NCBI RefSeq assembly: GCF_000002865.3
Contig: NW_001865078.1
Location: 229,121-283,048, forward strand
Origin: Monosiga brevicollis MX1
Lineage: Eukaryota > Opisthokonta > Choanoflagellata > Craspedida > Salpingoecidae
Direction of reading: 5' to 3'
DNA: 53,928 nt
Program-made: the position numbers and the translations under genes
Notes under the pieces: model-generated
Told to the model about the DNA's origin: nothing
The model's database searches: none
Seen by the model: the letters and a program-made list of their open reading frames with translations, nothing else
Shown here: piece after piece, positions 23,993 to 35,658 of the stretch
How the letters are laid out: every line of letters begins with the position of its first letter
Position numbering within the stretch: position 1 is the first letter of the stretch

Positions 23993-24934
23993 ATGGCTGC
24001 CGTGACGATGGATCGCGGTCGGTTGAACCTGGCGTACCGGGATTTGCGGGAGGTGCCGCCGGCGATTGCCAGCAAGTTTGGGTCGGAATGTCAGGAGCTG
24101 GACCTGAGTCACAATCAGGTGCGCTCGGTGTCATCCCTCACCGGGTTTACAAAGCTGCACACTCTGATTCTGGACGACAACCTCCTGACCGAGCACAATT
24201 GCCAGTTTCGCTTTCATCCCGAGCTCTCGACCCTGGTGCGTATCGTTGTGTGGCGCACGACTCCACTTCTTCAAACGCGTCTTGTGCTCATTGCCTGCTT
24301 GATGACTGCTGGATGAGGGTAGTACATTAACAAGAACAAGATTAACAACCTCGGCGTCTTTGTGGAAGATGTGCGTCTCCAGCCGTGAGCTGATGCGCTG
24401 CGTTGTTGTGGTCCCAAAGACGTTTCTTACCCTCGCGCTCGTCACGCTATGTCATGTCTGCCTTGTCCTCTCATTCGCTCTGTTTCGCCACAGGTCAAGC
24501 GCGCCTTTCCCAAGCTTCGCGTTCTTAGCATGATCAACAATCCCGCGGCACCGTCGTACTTCAACGGCGGCTCCAAAGCTGAAAACACAGAGTACCGGTG
24601 CGTGAATCATAGTGCTGCCATGACCAACAAATTTGCCAGATAAATTTCAGCGGCAGCCCGCACACCAAAGAAGGAGAAAATAGTCACATCCACAACGCCC
24701 TTGCAACATGACTGCTGCTGGCATCGTGCACAGTGGGCTCGGCCCTACGCTGTGCTTGCTTGTGGCAGCTGCCACCCTGTCTTGAGCTAATATCCCGGTG
24801 TCCTGCTCTTGTCACTTGATAGCCTATACGTCATTAGCCAGCTTCCAGACCTGGTCATGTTGGATGACCTCAAAGTGTCCGAGGCGGAGCGTCAAGCGGC
24901 ATCAAAATTCCGCCGTGCCGCCCACTTGTTTTAG
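23993..24934 (+). CDS. LRMDA: LRMDA-like leucine-rich repeat protein
   Basis: This is a small, probably cytosolic LRR protein. The ATG at 23993 (acATGg) opens MAAVTMDRG; a longer frame upstream starts only from TTG. Repeats seen are LAYRDLREVPPAIASKFG, LDLSHNQVRSVSSLTGF, LHTLILDDNLL, then across introns NKNKINNLGVFVEDVKRAFPKLRVLSMINNPA (about 24330-24545). A capping segment follows (YVISQLPDLVMLDD, about 24825-24870), and the frame ends RRAAHLF at 24934. The last two blocks resemble the C-terminal cap of LRMDA/C10orf11, which in people is linked to melanocyte differentiation and albinism. Many LRRC proteins share this cap, so the family assignment is moderate. The junction near 24595-24825 is approximate. 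Confidence 0.6.
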
Positions 24935-25323
24935 GTTGCAGCACGCGCCTTGGCCTCTGGCCATTTCAGCCCGCACATGAGAATCAAGCGCGCCGCGCGC
25001 GCACCAAAGGCTCCGCCCCACAAGGACGGAACGATCAGGACATGATAGTATAGGTCCTCCGTGTGCCCGAGTTGAAGTTGTGGAAGCGGCGCTGCAAGAA
25101 CGCTTCCATAATCTACAACCGGGAACCAAGTAGAACGCAGAGTAGCATGCCGCCACAAGTCAGGCAGAATAGCGTGTGATAAAATCGAATGTTTTTCCTC
25201 AACTGCATGCCCCCCCCTGTCAAGCCGCATGCCTCGGTGTGCATGTCCCCCTGTCAAGCCGTATGCCTTGGTGGCAACCCTCGTGTGTCAGCCTCGTTGA
25301 CACAACTCGGCAGACTGACCTCG
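24935..25323. other. Convergent intergenic gap with a two-copy tandem duplication
   Basis: This 389-bp gap lies between the stop codons of the LRR gene (+) and ADAT2 (-). It contains a tandem duplication of about 36 bp at about 25205-25273: both copies run tgcatg...ccccctgtcaagccg.atgcct.ggtg with a few substitutions. No gene is visible. Confidence 0.6.
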
Positions 25324-26131
<808 letters not shown>

Positions 26132-27209
26132 CGCTCTGGTGTTGTTCACCACCAAGTATAAAATCAAACGACCCCTTTGAACTTAAAGACCAAGCTCGGG
26201 ATTGTCAGACGCTTCCATTTTATTTATTTTTTTTCGCAAAATTGATAAAATTCATGTTTTTACGAGCAAAATGGTCAGATCAGCTCGTTGAAGGGTGCTG
26301 GCTCATTGGCTGCAGATCGCCTGCTTGGTCGTCCCCTCAATTGCCCAATTGGATCACCGCCCTCAGGATCAACGGTGCCATGGCGGGGCGTTGTTGTTTA
26401 TGTTGGACAAATGTTGCCGCGTATGGTCCCTCGCCATCTGCGCATGGCTCCTAAGCGAGGGCCTCTGAATGCTCTCTGCGCCGGCTGGACAGCATGATGG
26501 CATCAAGAAGACCCACACCGTGGCGCAAATCTGGCCAGACACACGGAATGCTCTGTACCGTGATGCCGTGTTGAAAGCAGGCAATGTCGCTCGAAAAAGG
26601 CAAGGGCGGTGGCAGCGTGAGATTGGCTTCCACACCGGTGCCAAAGCTCGTGGGTAGCTCGCCACTGAGAGGTGCGGTTCGGAGCGTTCGAAACGCACCG
26701 ATCTGTGTGTTGATGTTATTGTAAAGAGGGTGCACTCTTCCAAAACATGTTTTGGCAGACAATGCTTGGGGAGAAATAGCGCAAGTCAATCGCTGCTCCG
26801 AGCTAAAAAGTGCTCAGAAGAGGTTGATGGTCAAGCACGAATGTGACTTGACATTCTCGCCCAAGACTGGCAGGAAAATCAGTTGTCAAAAAAAGAGCTT
26901 GACAGTCAAAATGATCAATTGGAGTATTGCGCTTTACACACACGAGTATCATCAGCTCCAACCTCTCAAGAAAAGAGCGGGGTGGATAACCAAGGCAGCT
27001 ATACAACCTCGCAGACATGGTCAAACACGCGCACACAATAACAGAAAACGCAAGACGAGGAGTCAAAGAGAGAACACAAAAGCAGGTGCACAATCCCAGG
27101 GCGATGCACGAGTGTCCCATTGTTCAGTTCCAAAACAAAACAAAAAAAAAAAAAAAAAAAAACATGTCGTGCCACATCCCGATGAGCTCGTTCGAGCACA
27201 GAGTGGCAC
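26132..27209. other. Intergenic ADAT2/tyrosinase with an orphan reverse-strand frame
   Basis: This 1.08-kb gap lies between two minus-strand genes. It includes a plus-strand A run (about 27136-27160) close to the tyrosinase stop. A reverse-strand frame at 26451-26720 could be an exon (see the separate entry). Nothing else is recognised. Confidence 0.5.
26451..26720 (-). CDS. Possible terminal exon of an unrecognised gene
   Basis: An open frame on the minus strand follows a plausible acceptor (...aacacacag) and reads IGAFRTLRTAPLSGEL, then SSDIACFQHGITVQSIP, and ends REHSEALA at a stop. Composition is protein-like and GC-rich, and the stop lies well before the ADAT2 start. There is no recognisable domain and no upstream exon I could join, so this may be a chance frame in the 3' UTR of the tyrosinase gene or in the ADAT2 promoter. 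Confidence 0.2.
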   Translation of the reverse strand, partial: NNINTQIGAFRTLRTAPLSGELPTSFGTGVEANLTLPPPLPFSSDIACFQHGITVQSIPCVWPDLRHGVGLLDAIMLSSRRREHSEALA

Positions 27210-29831
27210 TTACAGCCCCTTGACAACCTTGGGCGGAGGCCCGCCAGACGCTTGAGTGGAACGCTTGTGTCTGCGGGACGCCTGAGGGGAACGCTTGGAC
27301 GCGGTCTGACCAGACTCACCAGGCTCATCTGGATCGGACGAAGGCGTTGGCTCCAACAGCCCCTCGTTGAGCGTGTGTGGATGTGGGCTGAGTACGTGCC
27401 CCTCGAGTGCATGTGTCAGCACAGCCTGGCGCCGCTCTTCTGGGACCGCAGGTGACACATAAATCCACACGCTGTCGGCAGCGACAACCTTGGCCAACTC
27501 GAACGGGGGCTGCACCTTTTGGAACGCGGGGTGAGGAGCATTTGGCCTGTGGTGCGACGTCAGAATCCACGGGTTGCCAGGGCCATCAATCTCGGTCACC
27601 ACCACCAGGACATTGGCCAACTCATCTGGCTCGGCAATGGCGAGGTTGTCAGAATTCAAATCGCTGACAGTGACCGCCAGCTGCGACATCCACGCGTTGG
27701 CTGGTTGGAGGCCCGCTTGGTCGTAGAGGCGGACAGTAAAGCGCTCGGCCGTAAAATCATGAACACTTCCGTGGCACATGCCCACCGTCCAGAGCGCCGG
27801 ATCAAAGTCCACCGTGCTTGACATGCCATTGGCGGCGAGGGCTGCTTCAAACGTAGGATTGGCTGTCGTGGCGACCATTGGACGAGGCCCAGAGACGCCC
27901 ATGGTCGTGGCTGAAGCTGACCCCACTGCCGAGGTCAGTTGAGCCACGGGTAGGGTCTTGAGCATGACGTTGACTTGCTGCTTCTGGTTGAGAGTGAGCT
28001 TCGCTGCTGGGTTGCGAAGGCCACGGTTGGCCCAAAAGTCGACGCTTTCGATCGCCACGTCACCATCTGCCACGACAACGCGACGGTCGCCCGCAAACAC
28101 GCGTACAATGCGGGCGCGTGCAAGGGCAGGCACGCGCCTTTTAGGCTTTCCGGCCTTACGCCACTTCTCGAGCGCTTCCAGGTCTTCAGGCCCAAAAGTG
28201 CCAGTTACGTCAAAGGCCAGATGCTGGCCCTTCTTGCCCTGGCAGCGGGCGCAGCGAGCACCGCCCGCAAAGGCGTTTTGAATGGCGACCGTGTCCACGA
28301 GCACCCCATCACCCGTCTCCAGCCCATAGCGCCCAGACGGCTGCTTGCCAATGTTGGCGTCCAAGCGCATGCGGCGCGGGCTGCCCACGGTAAAAGCGCC
28401 AAGACGTTCACCTCGCGGGTCACCCTCCGGGATGAGGTAGTTGTCATATTCGTAGGGCAGAGTTGAGTAGGCCCACCAGTCACCGATCGTGCCGTCGTTT
28501 GTGGTTGATGCTGCAGCGTTACCCTCACCATCGACGTCAGCAGGGGTTGACCAGGAGAACTGAGGCGCTTCGCCATTGGTTGGAAACACCAAGTTGGGCT
28601 TGGTCCAAGGATAGATGCGGTATGCCTTGGTGGCCTCATCGGGGAGCGACTCGGGCAAGGGGGTGAAGCCGGGCTTATTCTCTGGCACCCAAGCGCGCTG
28701 CCAGGACATCAACTGGCGTTCAATATTGGAGTGGTGGAGCCAAAAGATTGGGTCATAGATGGACTGCAGGCTGGTCATGGTACCAGTGAATGAGCCGTCC
28801 CCGTATGAGCCGCCCAAGCGGTTGTGGAAAAGGTTGTGTGGCTGCTCCATGCTACCGCTACCACCGGCCGCCGTGGTGGCAAACTCCTCCAAGTTGGGGT
28901 TGAGCATGGCGTCGTGGACCATGTCGCGGATCGAGTTGGTGGCCTTGGTTTTTTTGCTCGGATCAGCAGGAGTGTACAGCACCGGCCAGCTTTCAGTGTA
29001 CCCGTAGGCCTGTGAGCGATAGGCCGGGTCGCGCGTCGTGCAGTTGAAATCATCAGGATACTGGCCGGGAAACTTTTCATGAAGCTGGTCCTCGGCGTGC
29101 ACGGGGGCGAACCAGCGATAGAGCGGGTTCGGAAAGGCCATGTGCTGTGGGAAGCCCTTGTCAGCAAATTTGTCGGAGCGCACAATGTACTGGGGGTTGC
29201 TGAGGTAAGGGGGAAGGGCAAGGCCATCCCAGTTGTCCCAGTCGAGATAGTGGGCACCAAGGGCGTCAAAGTTGTTGTGGCCCTTGTCCATCGGGTCGTT
29301 CTCTTGCAGCAGCCACTCAAACTCGGCCATGAGAGGTCGATGCCACCAGAAGAACGGTGTCCAGCCGTGCCAGCAAAACTCATGGGTGAGGTAGCTCTCG
29401 GGCGCGTCAGCCTCGATCTTGCGAGGCGTGACGTTGGGCTGAGGGTCTGGCCAGGAGGTCATGGTATCGTGTTGATCCAGTGTGGCCGTGCTCTTGCCTT
29501 CGGGGAAGAGGGGAGCGGCCGCCTCAGCTTGTGCCGCATCGAGATCGGCCTTGACTTTCATAAGGGGTCGATGAGCCTTGTCAAGGTTGTTGTTTTTCCA
29601 CACCTCGATTTGCTCCTGGTCAGCCTTGGTACCAAAGCCACCGCCGTGCATTCCAAGTAAGCGGCGGTACGCCACACGCCCATGGTTTGGATCATCGCTG
29701 GTTTGCAGCTTGTGGAGTGCGATCATGTAGCGATCGCACTCGAACAAGGCCTGCCCGTCGGCATTGTTGAAGAGCGCCGAGAAGTTGCGACGCAACGTCT
29801 TCTTGCCAGACGGAGGTTGATTCCGCGACAT
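27210..29831 (-). CDS. Tyrosinase/hemocyanin-type type-3 copper protein, single exon
   Basis: This 873-residue single-exon gene encodes a type-3 copper protein; such proteins oxidise phenols/catechols or bind O2. The ATG at 29831 opens MSRNQPPSGK; the frame continues upstream without an ATG. Copper site A is seen as H155-G-W-T-P-F-F-W-W-H164 (the canonical H-x8-H); the first CuA His could be H150 or H121. Copper site B has H332-x3-H336 (PHNLFHNRLGG) and DPIFWLHH (H366/H367). After the catalytic half come a beta-rich region (about 480-810), reminiscent of the C-terminal domains of plant polyphenol oxidases, and a basic Ser/Pro tail (SKRSPQASRRHKRS). No signal peptide is visible from this start, so an intracellular location is likely. 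A 2.6-kb gene without introns is exceptional beside its neighbours. Substrate is unknown. Confidence 0.82.
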   Translation of the reverse strand: MSRNQPPSGKKTLRRNFSALFNNADGQALFECDRYMIALHKLQTSDDPNHGRVAYRRLLGMHGGGFGTKADQEQIEVWKNNNLDKAHRPLMKVKADLDAAQAEAAAPLFPEGKSTATLDQHDTMTSWPDPQPNVTPRKIEADAPESYLTHEFCWHGWTPFFWWHRPLMAEFEWLLQENDPMDKGHNNFDALGAHYLDWDNWDGLALPPYLSNPQYIVRSDKFADKGFPQHMAFPNPLYRWFAPVHAEDQLHEKFPGQYPDDFNCTTRDPAYRSQAYGYTESWPVLYTPADPSKKTKATNSIRDMVHDAMLNPNLEEFATTAAGGSGSMEQPHNLFHNRLGGSYGDGSFTGTMTSLQSIYDPIFWLHHSNIERQLMSWQRAWVPENKPGFTPLPESLPDEATKAYRIYPWTKPNLVFPTNGEAPQFSWSTPADVDGEGNAAASTTNDGTIGDWWAYSTLPYEYDNYLIPEGDPRGERLGAFTVGSPRRMRLDANIGKQPSGRYGLETGDGVLVDTVAIQNAFAGGARCARCQGKKGQHLAFDVTGTFGPEDLEALEKWRKAGKPKRRVPALARARIVRVFAGDRRVVVADGDVAIESVDFWANRGLRNPAAKLTLNQKQQVNVMLKTLPVAQLTSAVGSASATTMGVSGPRPMVATTANPTFEAALAANGMSSTVDFDPALWTVGMCHGSVHDFTAERFTVRLYDQAGLQPANAWMSQLAVTVSDLNSDNLAIAEPDELANVLVVVTEIDGPGNPWILTSHHRPNAPHPAFQKVQPPFELAKVVAADSVWIYVSPAVPEERRQAVLTHALEGHVLSPHPHTLNEGLLEPTPSSDPDEPGESGQTASKRSPQASRRHKRSTQASGGPPPKVVKGL

Positions 29832-30932
29832 GGCGCACGGCAGGGGCAAGAGGGAAAAAAAAAAAATGAAGAAAGGCACGACTCACTGGTCAGGATCAGA
29901 CCATCAAAGCAACACGATCAGGCACGCAAGGCGCGTGGCACTGGGCGCAGTGGGGGGACCATGGTGTTGCGATTGCAATCGATCGCTCTAGGCTTATCGT
30001 ATCTGTTTTCCGAGTCACACGTCACCTTTTGCAAACTTTGTGGGTAATTCTGGGTTATTGGGGGAATTGACAGGGGATAAGTGTCCGGATCCATGACCCG
30101 ACCCATAAGGACGTTTCCGATTTCTCTCGCGGCAGGAGCCACTGGGGCGATCGATCGACGTGTTGGCGGTCATAGTACATGGATGGGCACATGGACAAAC
30201 GCCGGTCGAGCTCTGACGCACGCCTGGCGCGCCAGTCTGAAATCGGATCGACGTAAACGGATCCTGTTTTTTTTTCCAGCGCACAAGAGTAGATGTCTTA
30301 ACAAAGAGGAAGAGAGGTGATCAAATGAATACCTAAGTAGGGGCAGGGACCGGGAGTGGACCCCTCTAGTGCGTATGGCGACGGAAGGGTGTCCAGGAAA
30401 TTGTTTTTCAGCGTCATTGGGGTGGTGAAGTAGGTGGACCGCCAAACTGGACAATGATGCTCGCGCCTTGCTGCGCCTTTTGAGTTTATGCGATATTTTG
30501 GGCTCTCGTTTTGACTGCATGAAAGCAAGAGTGCGCGCCTGCTTCAAGAAGCCAGCTTGCTACGCACAACAAGCTGGAAAGAGCTTGCGAATCGTACATC
30601 AACCGCTTGTCCGGCAAGTCGCTTGAGGCCTTGACTCAAAGAACGATGAGTTCGAGGCAGCCCATATGACTCTGGCTGAGCTCATGGTACTAGAAAGGCG
30701 CGAGGAAGCATGAAACCAAGGTCTCAGACATGTGTTGAACAAGCCTTACGCACAAAGCTCCATCACTTAACGCCACATTGATTCCCAAGTTGATGCTGGC
30801 AATCTGTGAGTTCTCTGCCAGGTTCTGAGCCTGACACTCCTAATGTGCCTTATTACTGAGTTTTTAAATGGCAATGGGTGTCCACGACACATCATGCGTC
30901 ACACGCTGACACAACAAAAGGAGCACATTTCA
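29832..30932. other. Intergenic tyrosinase promoter side and dymeclin 3' side
   Basis: This 1.1-kb gap holds an A-run immediately upstream of the tyrosinase start (29857-29869 on the plus strand, a T-run on the coding strand). I see no convincing coding exon, RNA gene or repeat family in the rest. Confidence 0.5.
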
Positions 30933-33900
30933 TCAATCCATTGGCTCAAAACTTTCCTCAAACAGGCGGTATGCACGATCGGGCAATACGTGCCCCTCGT
31001 GGAGCACGGCTTGCCACAGCGTCCGCAACCAATAAAAAGCACTGTCTGGCTCTGGACAGAAACGGTACCGGGGGACACGCACAACCTGCACAAACAGCAT
31101 TCATGAGCCCCAGCCAACCAGGAAAACGTTCTCCCCTCTTCATCACAAAGTACAACAGGGACGGCCAAGCAGCACAAGTCAAAACTCACGGGAAAGCGGT
31201 CAGCAGGCCAACGGGCCAGCTCGGCTCGGATGGCCGATGTCCAGTGCGAAACACTTGCGCCTCGATCGTGCTGCAATAGCGCCTCAAATACGCGCAATAG
31301 CTATTCGCAGTTCAAAATACCTTGTTCATGAGAAGACGCGGCGATGGGTTGCTGAGACACACGAGCCAGTGGCCTGAACTCTTACCGTATTCAAGTTACT
31401 CAAAGGCCGCCCTAAATGGGCATGTGAGGCCAGTTGCCCCAATAGCTTGGCCTCGGTCAACAGACAGTACACCAAAGACACTTGACTGCGCGTGCTGCAT
31501 TCCATGAACATGCACAACAGATCATCATGAGAGCAGAGCCTCTTTCTCGCCCGTTTGCCACCTTCATGATTGATAAAGCTGGCAACCTACTTGTGTGATA
31601 AAGTTGCGCTAATGACACTCAAGACAGCACGCAAACAGCGCTGCGCTGCCCGCAAATGCGCCAAGTTCTAACAGCAAATCCCAATCGCACGCTATTCATG
31701 AGCGATGGACTATACACACATGAGCATTTGACGCCCTGCATTCGACACACATACCTGCTGTCCCTGGCGGCTGTTAAAGTAAATGCGGTGACACAACTTG
31801 AAAAGCCTAGACAACAATGCCCAAACAGGATTGTCGTCAGCAGAGCGGACCGGGCATTGAGGCCATGCCTGCATTCCCGAGACAAACCGCGTCAACAGCT
31901 GCGAGCTGTGATTGCTCAGCTGCACGGCATACGGCGCCAGATTCAGAAGAATGCCGATTCCCGAGATGAAAAAGTCGCGGTCCCGCACAGTCTTGAGATT
32001 AAAGTGAAGGCAGTTGCTCAGCAACCCAATCGCCAGATCCACCACCGAATCAGTCGTCGCGTCATGCACCTTGTACCAACTGGCCTCTTCCACGAGCTAG
32101 CAGCCAAAAACAAATGCGTGAACTGTCCCCGAGGTCACCGGGGCCCTTTGTGTCTGTAATCGGAAAGACACACCGTATTTTGCAACGTAGCACACGAGGA
32201 CACTCGCTCCGTAAGCATCAGCAAGCACAATAGTTGAAGTCGCCCCTGCCATCATACCATCCATATTGAGGTATTGAAAATCAACTTGAACGACCGTCTT
32301 ACACGGTGACGCGCCCGAGGCAAGCCACGGCACAAACCAGTTCAAACTTGGCCAACGATAGGCCATGCAGGCCTTGTAAGAGGCGCAGCACCTGCCAATA
32401 TGACAAGGCCGTTAGATCATCAAAACCTCATCAAAATGTGACAACGATGGTTCTGGGCCACCCGTACCAAATGGCTGGTGCGCTGCGCGTCGTCCAAGAT
32501 GAAGGTATAAAATTGGTTGTTATAGCAGAGCCAGTGATAAAGCCAGGCTGCACCGCTCACGGTATCCAAGTGCCTGACATGCCCGATCAAACATGAGAAA
32601 AGCGAGCATGCTTTACTTCGTTCTGTCACGTAAAATGAGACAAAGACTCGGCGAGGCCCCCAAAAGCGAGATGTACCGAAGACAGGTGGTCAGAAGCTCC
32701 TCAAAAGACAACGTCCAGCGGCGCACGTGACTGTGAGCTTCTGGAAAGACCGTCAGCACTTTAGATGGTGCATGACTACTTGGGCCAGCATTGCGCAAAA
32801 CGTCCCAAAACGCCTGGCCCCGCTGCGCTCGTACACCTGATCCACGCAGACCACACGAGATGAGCTGGCCAGACCAATTCAATACGGGCCACAGCAACCA
32901 TGATGACAAACGAAAGGGCACATATCACAGACCTGACTGGTAGTAGAGCAGGATGAGCAGGAGCTGCGGGGCGCGCAGCTGCAAGAGCTGCCAGCGGAGA
33001 TGCGCACGCTCACGCTGGGCCTGATTGGCCCCGAACATTTGCTGGGCCAGCTGAAATGGAGGTGCAATAATAATGTGTGAGTTTGGTCAAGGGATGAGCG
33101 CTCGAGCAGCTGGCCAGCCTGGCGTGCTAATGTTGACAAAGGACAAGGCGGTACACGTACAGCCACGGGCATCAAGAATAGCTGGCTAATGTCGCGTACA
33201 AGATCGTCCTCCTCTTCGCGGGCATCAAGGGCGTTGGCACGCCCCAGGAACGCCGCCAGGTGCACCCATGCTTGCTGAAGTTCCTCATACGGCAACGTCA
33301 GCCAGGCATCGACGGCTGCCGAGATGGATGCCTCACGAAAGTCATGGTGCAAATTTCTGGAGAGCAACACAAGCATGGTGGACACGGATTCGAGCAGCAC
33401 GGCCTGTTCTTCATGTGTTTCGGCATCGACGGTCAGCCCTTGCGCCAGCAGCTTCATCAAGGCCAGAGTGTGGGAATAATTAAGCAGTTCAGAGGGCGTG
33501 ACTTGCTCGCCGACCAGTGGGCTCTGTGGGCGAGAGGGATCGGCAAAGGCCTTGTTCTTGAGAACCTTGGGCACGGGTGAGCGCAACCCCTGCTCCATCG
33601 CCGTGCTCAAGTCTGTTTCCTGCTGCGGTGGGCGGTAAATGGCCAAGACATATTCCATGCGGTAGGTGGCAGGCTCCAGCTGCGCAACGGCGACCACGAC
33701 AGGTAAGCCAACCTAATCAACAAGTCCCTTTATACGCAACAAGCGACAGTTTGGACAGAACCACATGTCCGTACGTGAGCCAACAAGGCTTGCTCCGACA
33801 CGGTCGACACCAAGAAGCGAAGTAAATGTCGCAGCAAGGTAAGGGCGGCTGTAAGCTGGCGCAGCAGCGCGCTTCGCTCCCTGCCAAAACAAATTGACCC

Positions 33901-34635
33901 ACAATATCCAACCAAATGAGAGTGGCGCACTGTCGTGCTATAAAATAAGGCATCAAGCCTGATGGTAGCCTTTTTTATGAATCCATCTTGGCTGCACTTG
34001 ACTTGGAACCAACATGACTACGGTGGGATAGACGACTAACCGCGGTGTGGGCCGTGCAGAGGATGCAGCGCTGTCGAGCCCACCAGCTTGCTCAGTGACG
34101 CGCACAGCCAACTGCGTCAGGTGCACAACATTTTTTGTCCAAGGGCCCGTTTTGACTAGAGAGCACGGCAGCCACAAGGCCGTTGAGACTTGCAATAGAG
34201 CTGGAAGAGTATATGGCAGGGCGCTGGGGATCAAGTTCTCTACGCACCAACAGCCGAACCGAGCCCGTCCACAAACTGCGCCACGGCATCGGCCGTAGCG
34301 CTATTCCAACCAAAGCGAAGCAAGCAAAACCAATCAAGGGCCTCAAATGAATGGGCAGGAGGAACGACTTGTGGCAAGTTTCATGCGCGCGATGGGCGGA
34401 CCAAGAGGACTTACGCATCGCCTTCAACACCATAGTCGTGCTGCAAAAGCTCTGCCACGTCTGCCTCTGCCACCTATACCAGGTCCATGTTTACTGAGAA
34501 GAGGAGTGTCAATGGACACCAAAGCACCGACGTGATCCAGGACACAAAATCTACCTTCTGAGAGCTGGCCACGCGCTGCAGCCCACTAGCCGCCTGGGGC
34601 TTGGGGTGAGCCGCCGTGCTCACCAAAGCGCCCAT
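30933..34635 (-). CDS. DYM: Dymeclin (Golgi-associated, N-myristoylated)
   Basis: Dymeclin is a peripheral Golgi protein needed for normal Golgi structure and trafficking. The ATG at 34635 opens MGALVSTAAHPK, an N-myristoylation-type start as in human dymeclin (MGSNSSR). A HEAT-like helical exon runs over 33070-33690 (LRSPVPKVLKNKAF, ELLNYSHTLALMKLLAQGL, SVSTMLVLLSRNLHHDFRE). The best family landmark is ASWYKVHDATTDSVVDLAIGL, then KTVRDRDFFISGIGILLNLAPYA (about 31910-32090). Later exons give VFEALLQHDRGAS (about 31190-31290) and the last exon 30933-31085, RYRFCPEPDSAFYWL...LWQAVLHEG...AYRLFEES. This parallels the human C-terminus, where an E-P-x-F-F block precedes the final W and LF. About ten introns are inferred and the middle exons are only roughly placed. 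Confidence 0.78.
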
Positions 34636-35191
34636 GGCACAAAGGGTACAGCCGAGAGGCAACCTGTAGCGCCCGATCAAGGAAGATGTGCCACTCACAA
34701 GCAGGTCGACCTCAGGAACTAATATTCAGACGGCGCACGGCGCACGGTCGAGTTTGCTGTCCCCCAATTTGATCCTGCTACCCCAGCGCCAGCCATTGGT
34801 GCCTCCACGACCAAGTCCAGTGCGGTCCAGGCCCACAAAGCGAGCACAAAGAACGGGGATGCGGGTTCCGATTCGACGAGTCTAAGAGCTGGCCGGGCGC
34901 GCCAAAGCCTCTAGGGGCCCTTCAAAGCTCTGCCAACGCTCGAGCCAGCACAGCTGGCCAACGTCGGCGCCAAATTGACAACGCGACAGTCTTTTGCCCC
35001 AGTCCTTGAGCCGTTGCGCCAGATACACCAAGACACAGCTACCCCAGGGGGGTGATACTTGACCAACCAGGATACTTCAACCCCGCCCTAGAGGCAAAAT
35101 AAAAACGGCCAAGATGCCACTGATCAAGAAATATTATTACGCCACTCGGACCACTCGCCCGCAACGCCCTCGCTCTGTCGTCACCGCGCGC

Positions 35192-35281
<90 letters not shown>

Positions 35282-35658
35282 AAGGAAAGAGAGAGGAGAA
35301 GTGCTAAAGCAAAAATTTAGAGAGTTGTTCGCTTAGCTCATCGCAGCACGTATTGAGGAGAAGCAGTAACAGAGATAGAGACACCTCGATGAGCAGTTGC
35401 AGAGATACATCCAGCCAGTTGCGTTTTCAACCAAAGTCTGACTTTATCCACACTTCCGCTTATGCACTTTTTTTTTTGCTTTTTTCTCTTTTTTGCTTTT
35501 TTGCTTTTTTTTTTTTTTTTTTTGAAAAAAAATTGGAAGCTCAGAACACCATTTGGCGACGAGCTGACGGGGCTACAGCAAGAGGAAGAGGAGCCAGTTG
35601 GGGCTCGACTTGATCGCAGTGCTGCTGGTGGTGGTTTTGCTTTTTTTTCTTTGGAAGT
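34636..35658. promoter_or_regulatory. Divergent promoter region DYM/STK19 with GA-GT compound microsatellite
   Basis: The flanking genes diverge, so this 1.0-kb segment should contain both promoters. It has a (GA)n tract (35191-35238) passing directly into (GT)n (about 35238-35280), then T-rich runs (35467-35523 and 35637-35650), the last just before the STK19 ATG. No gene is visible. Confidence 0.5.
35191..35280. repeat. Compound (GA)n-(GT)n microsatellite
   Basis: A purine GA run switches to an alternating GT run with no spacer. The GT half can in principle adopt Z-DNA. Confidence 0.95.

Noticed and set aside
27136-27160. A-run as a retroposition poly(A) tail for the tyrosinase gene
   Set aside because: It lies beyond the stop, but on the coding strand it reads as T, so it is in the wrong orientation for a copied mRNA tail.
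29079-29660. 193-residue plus-strand frame
   Set aside because: It lies antisense within the tyrosinase copper domain and has no independent support.
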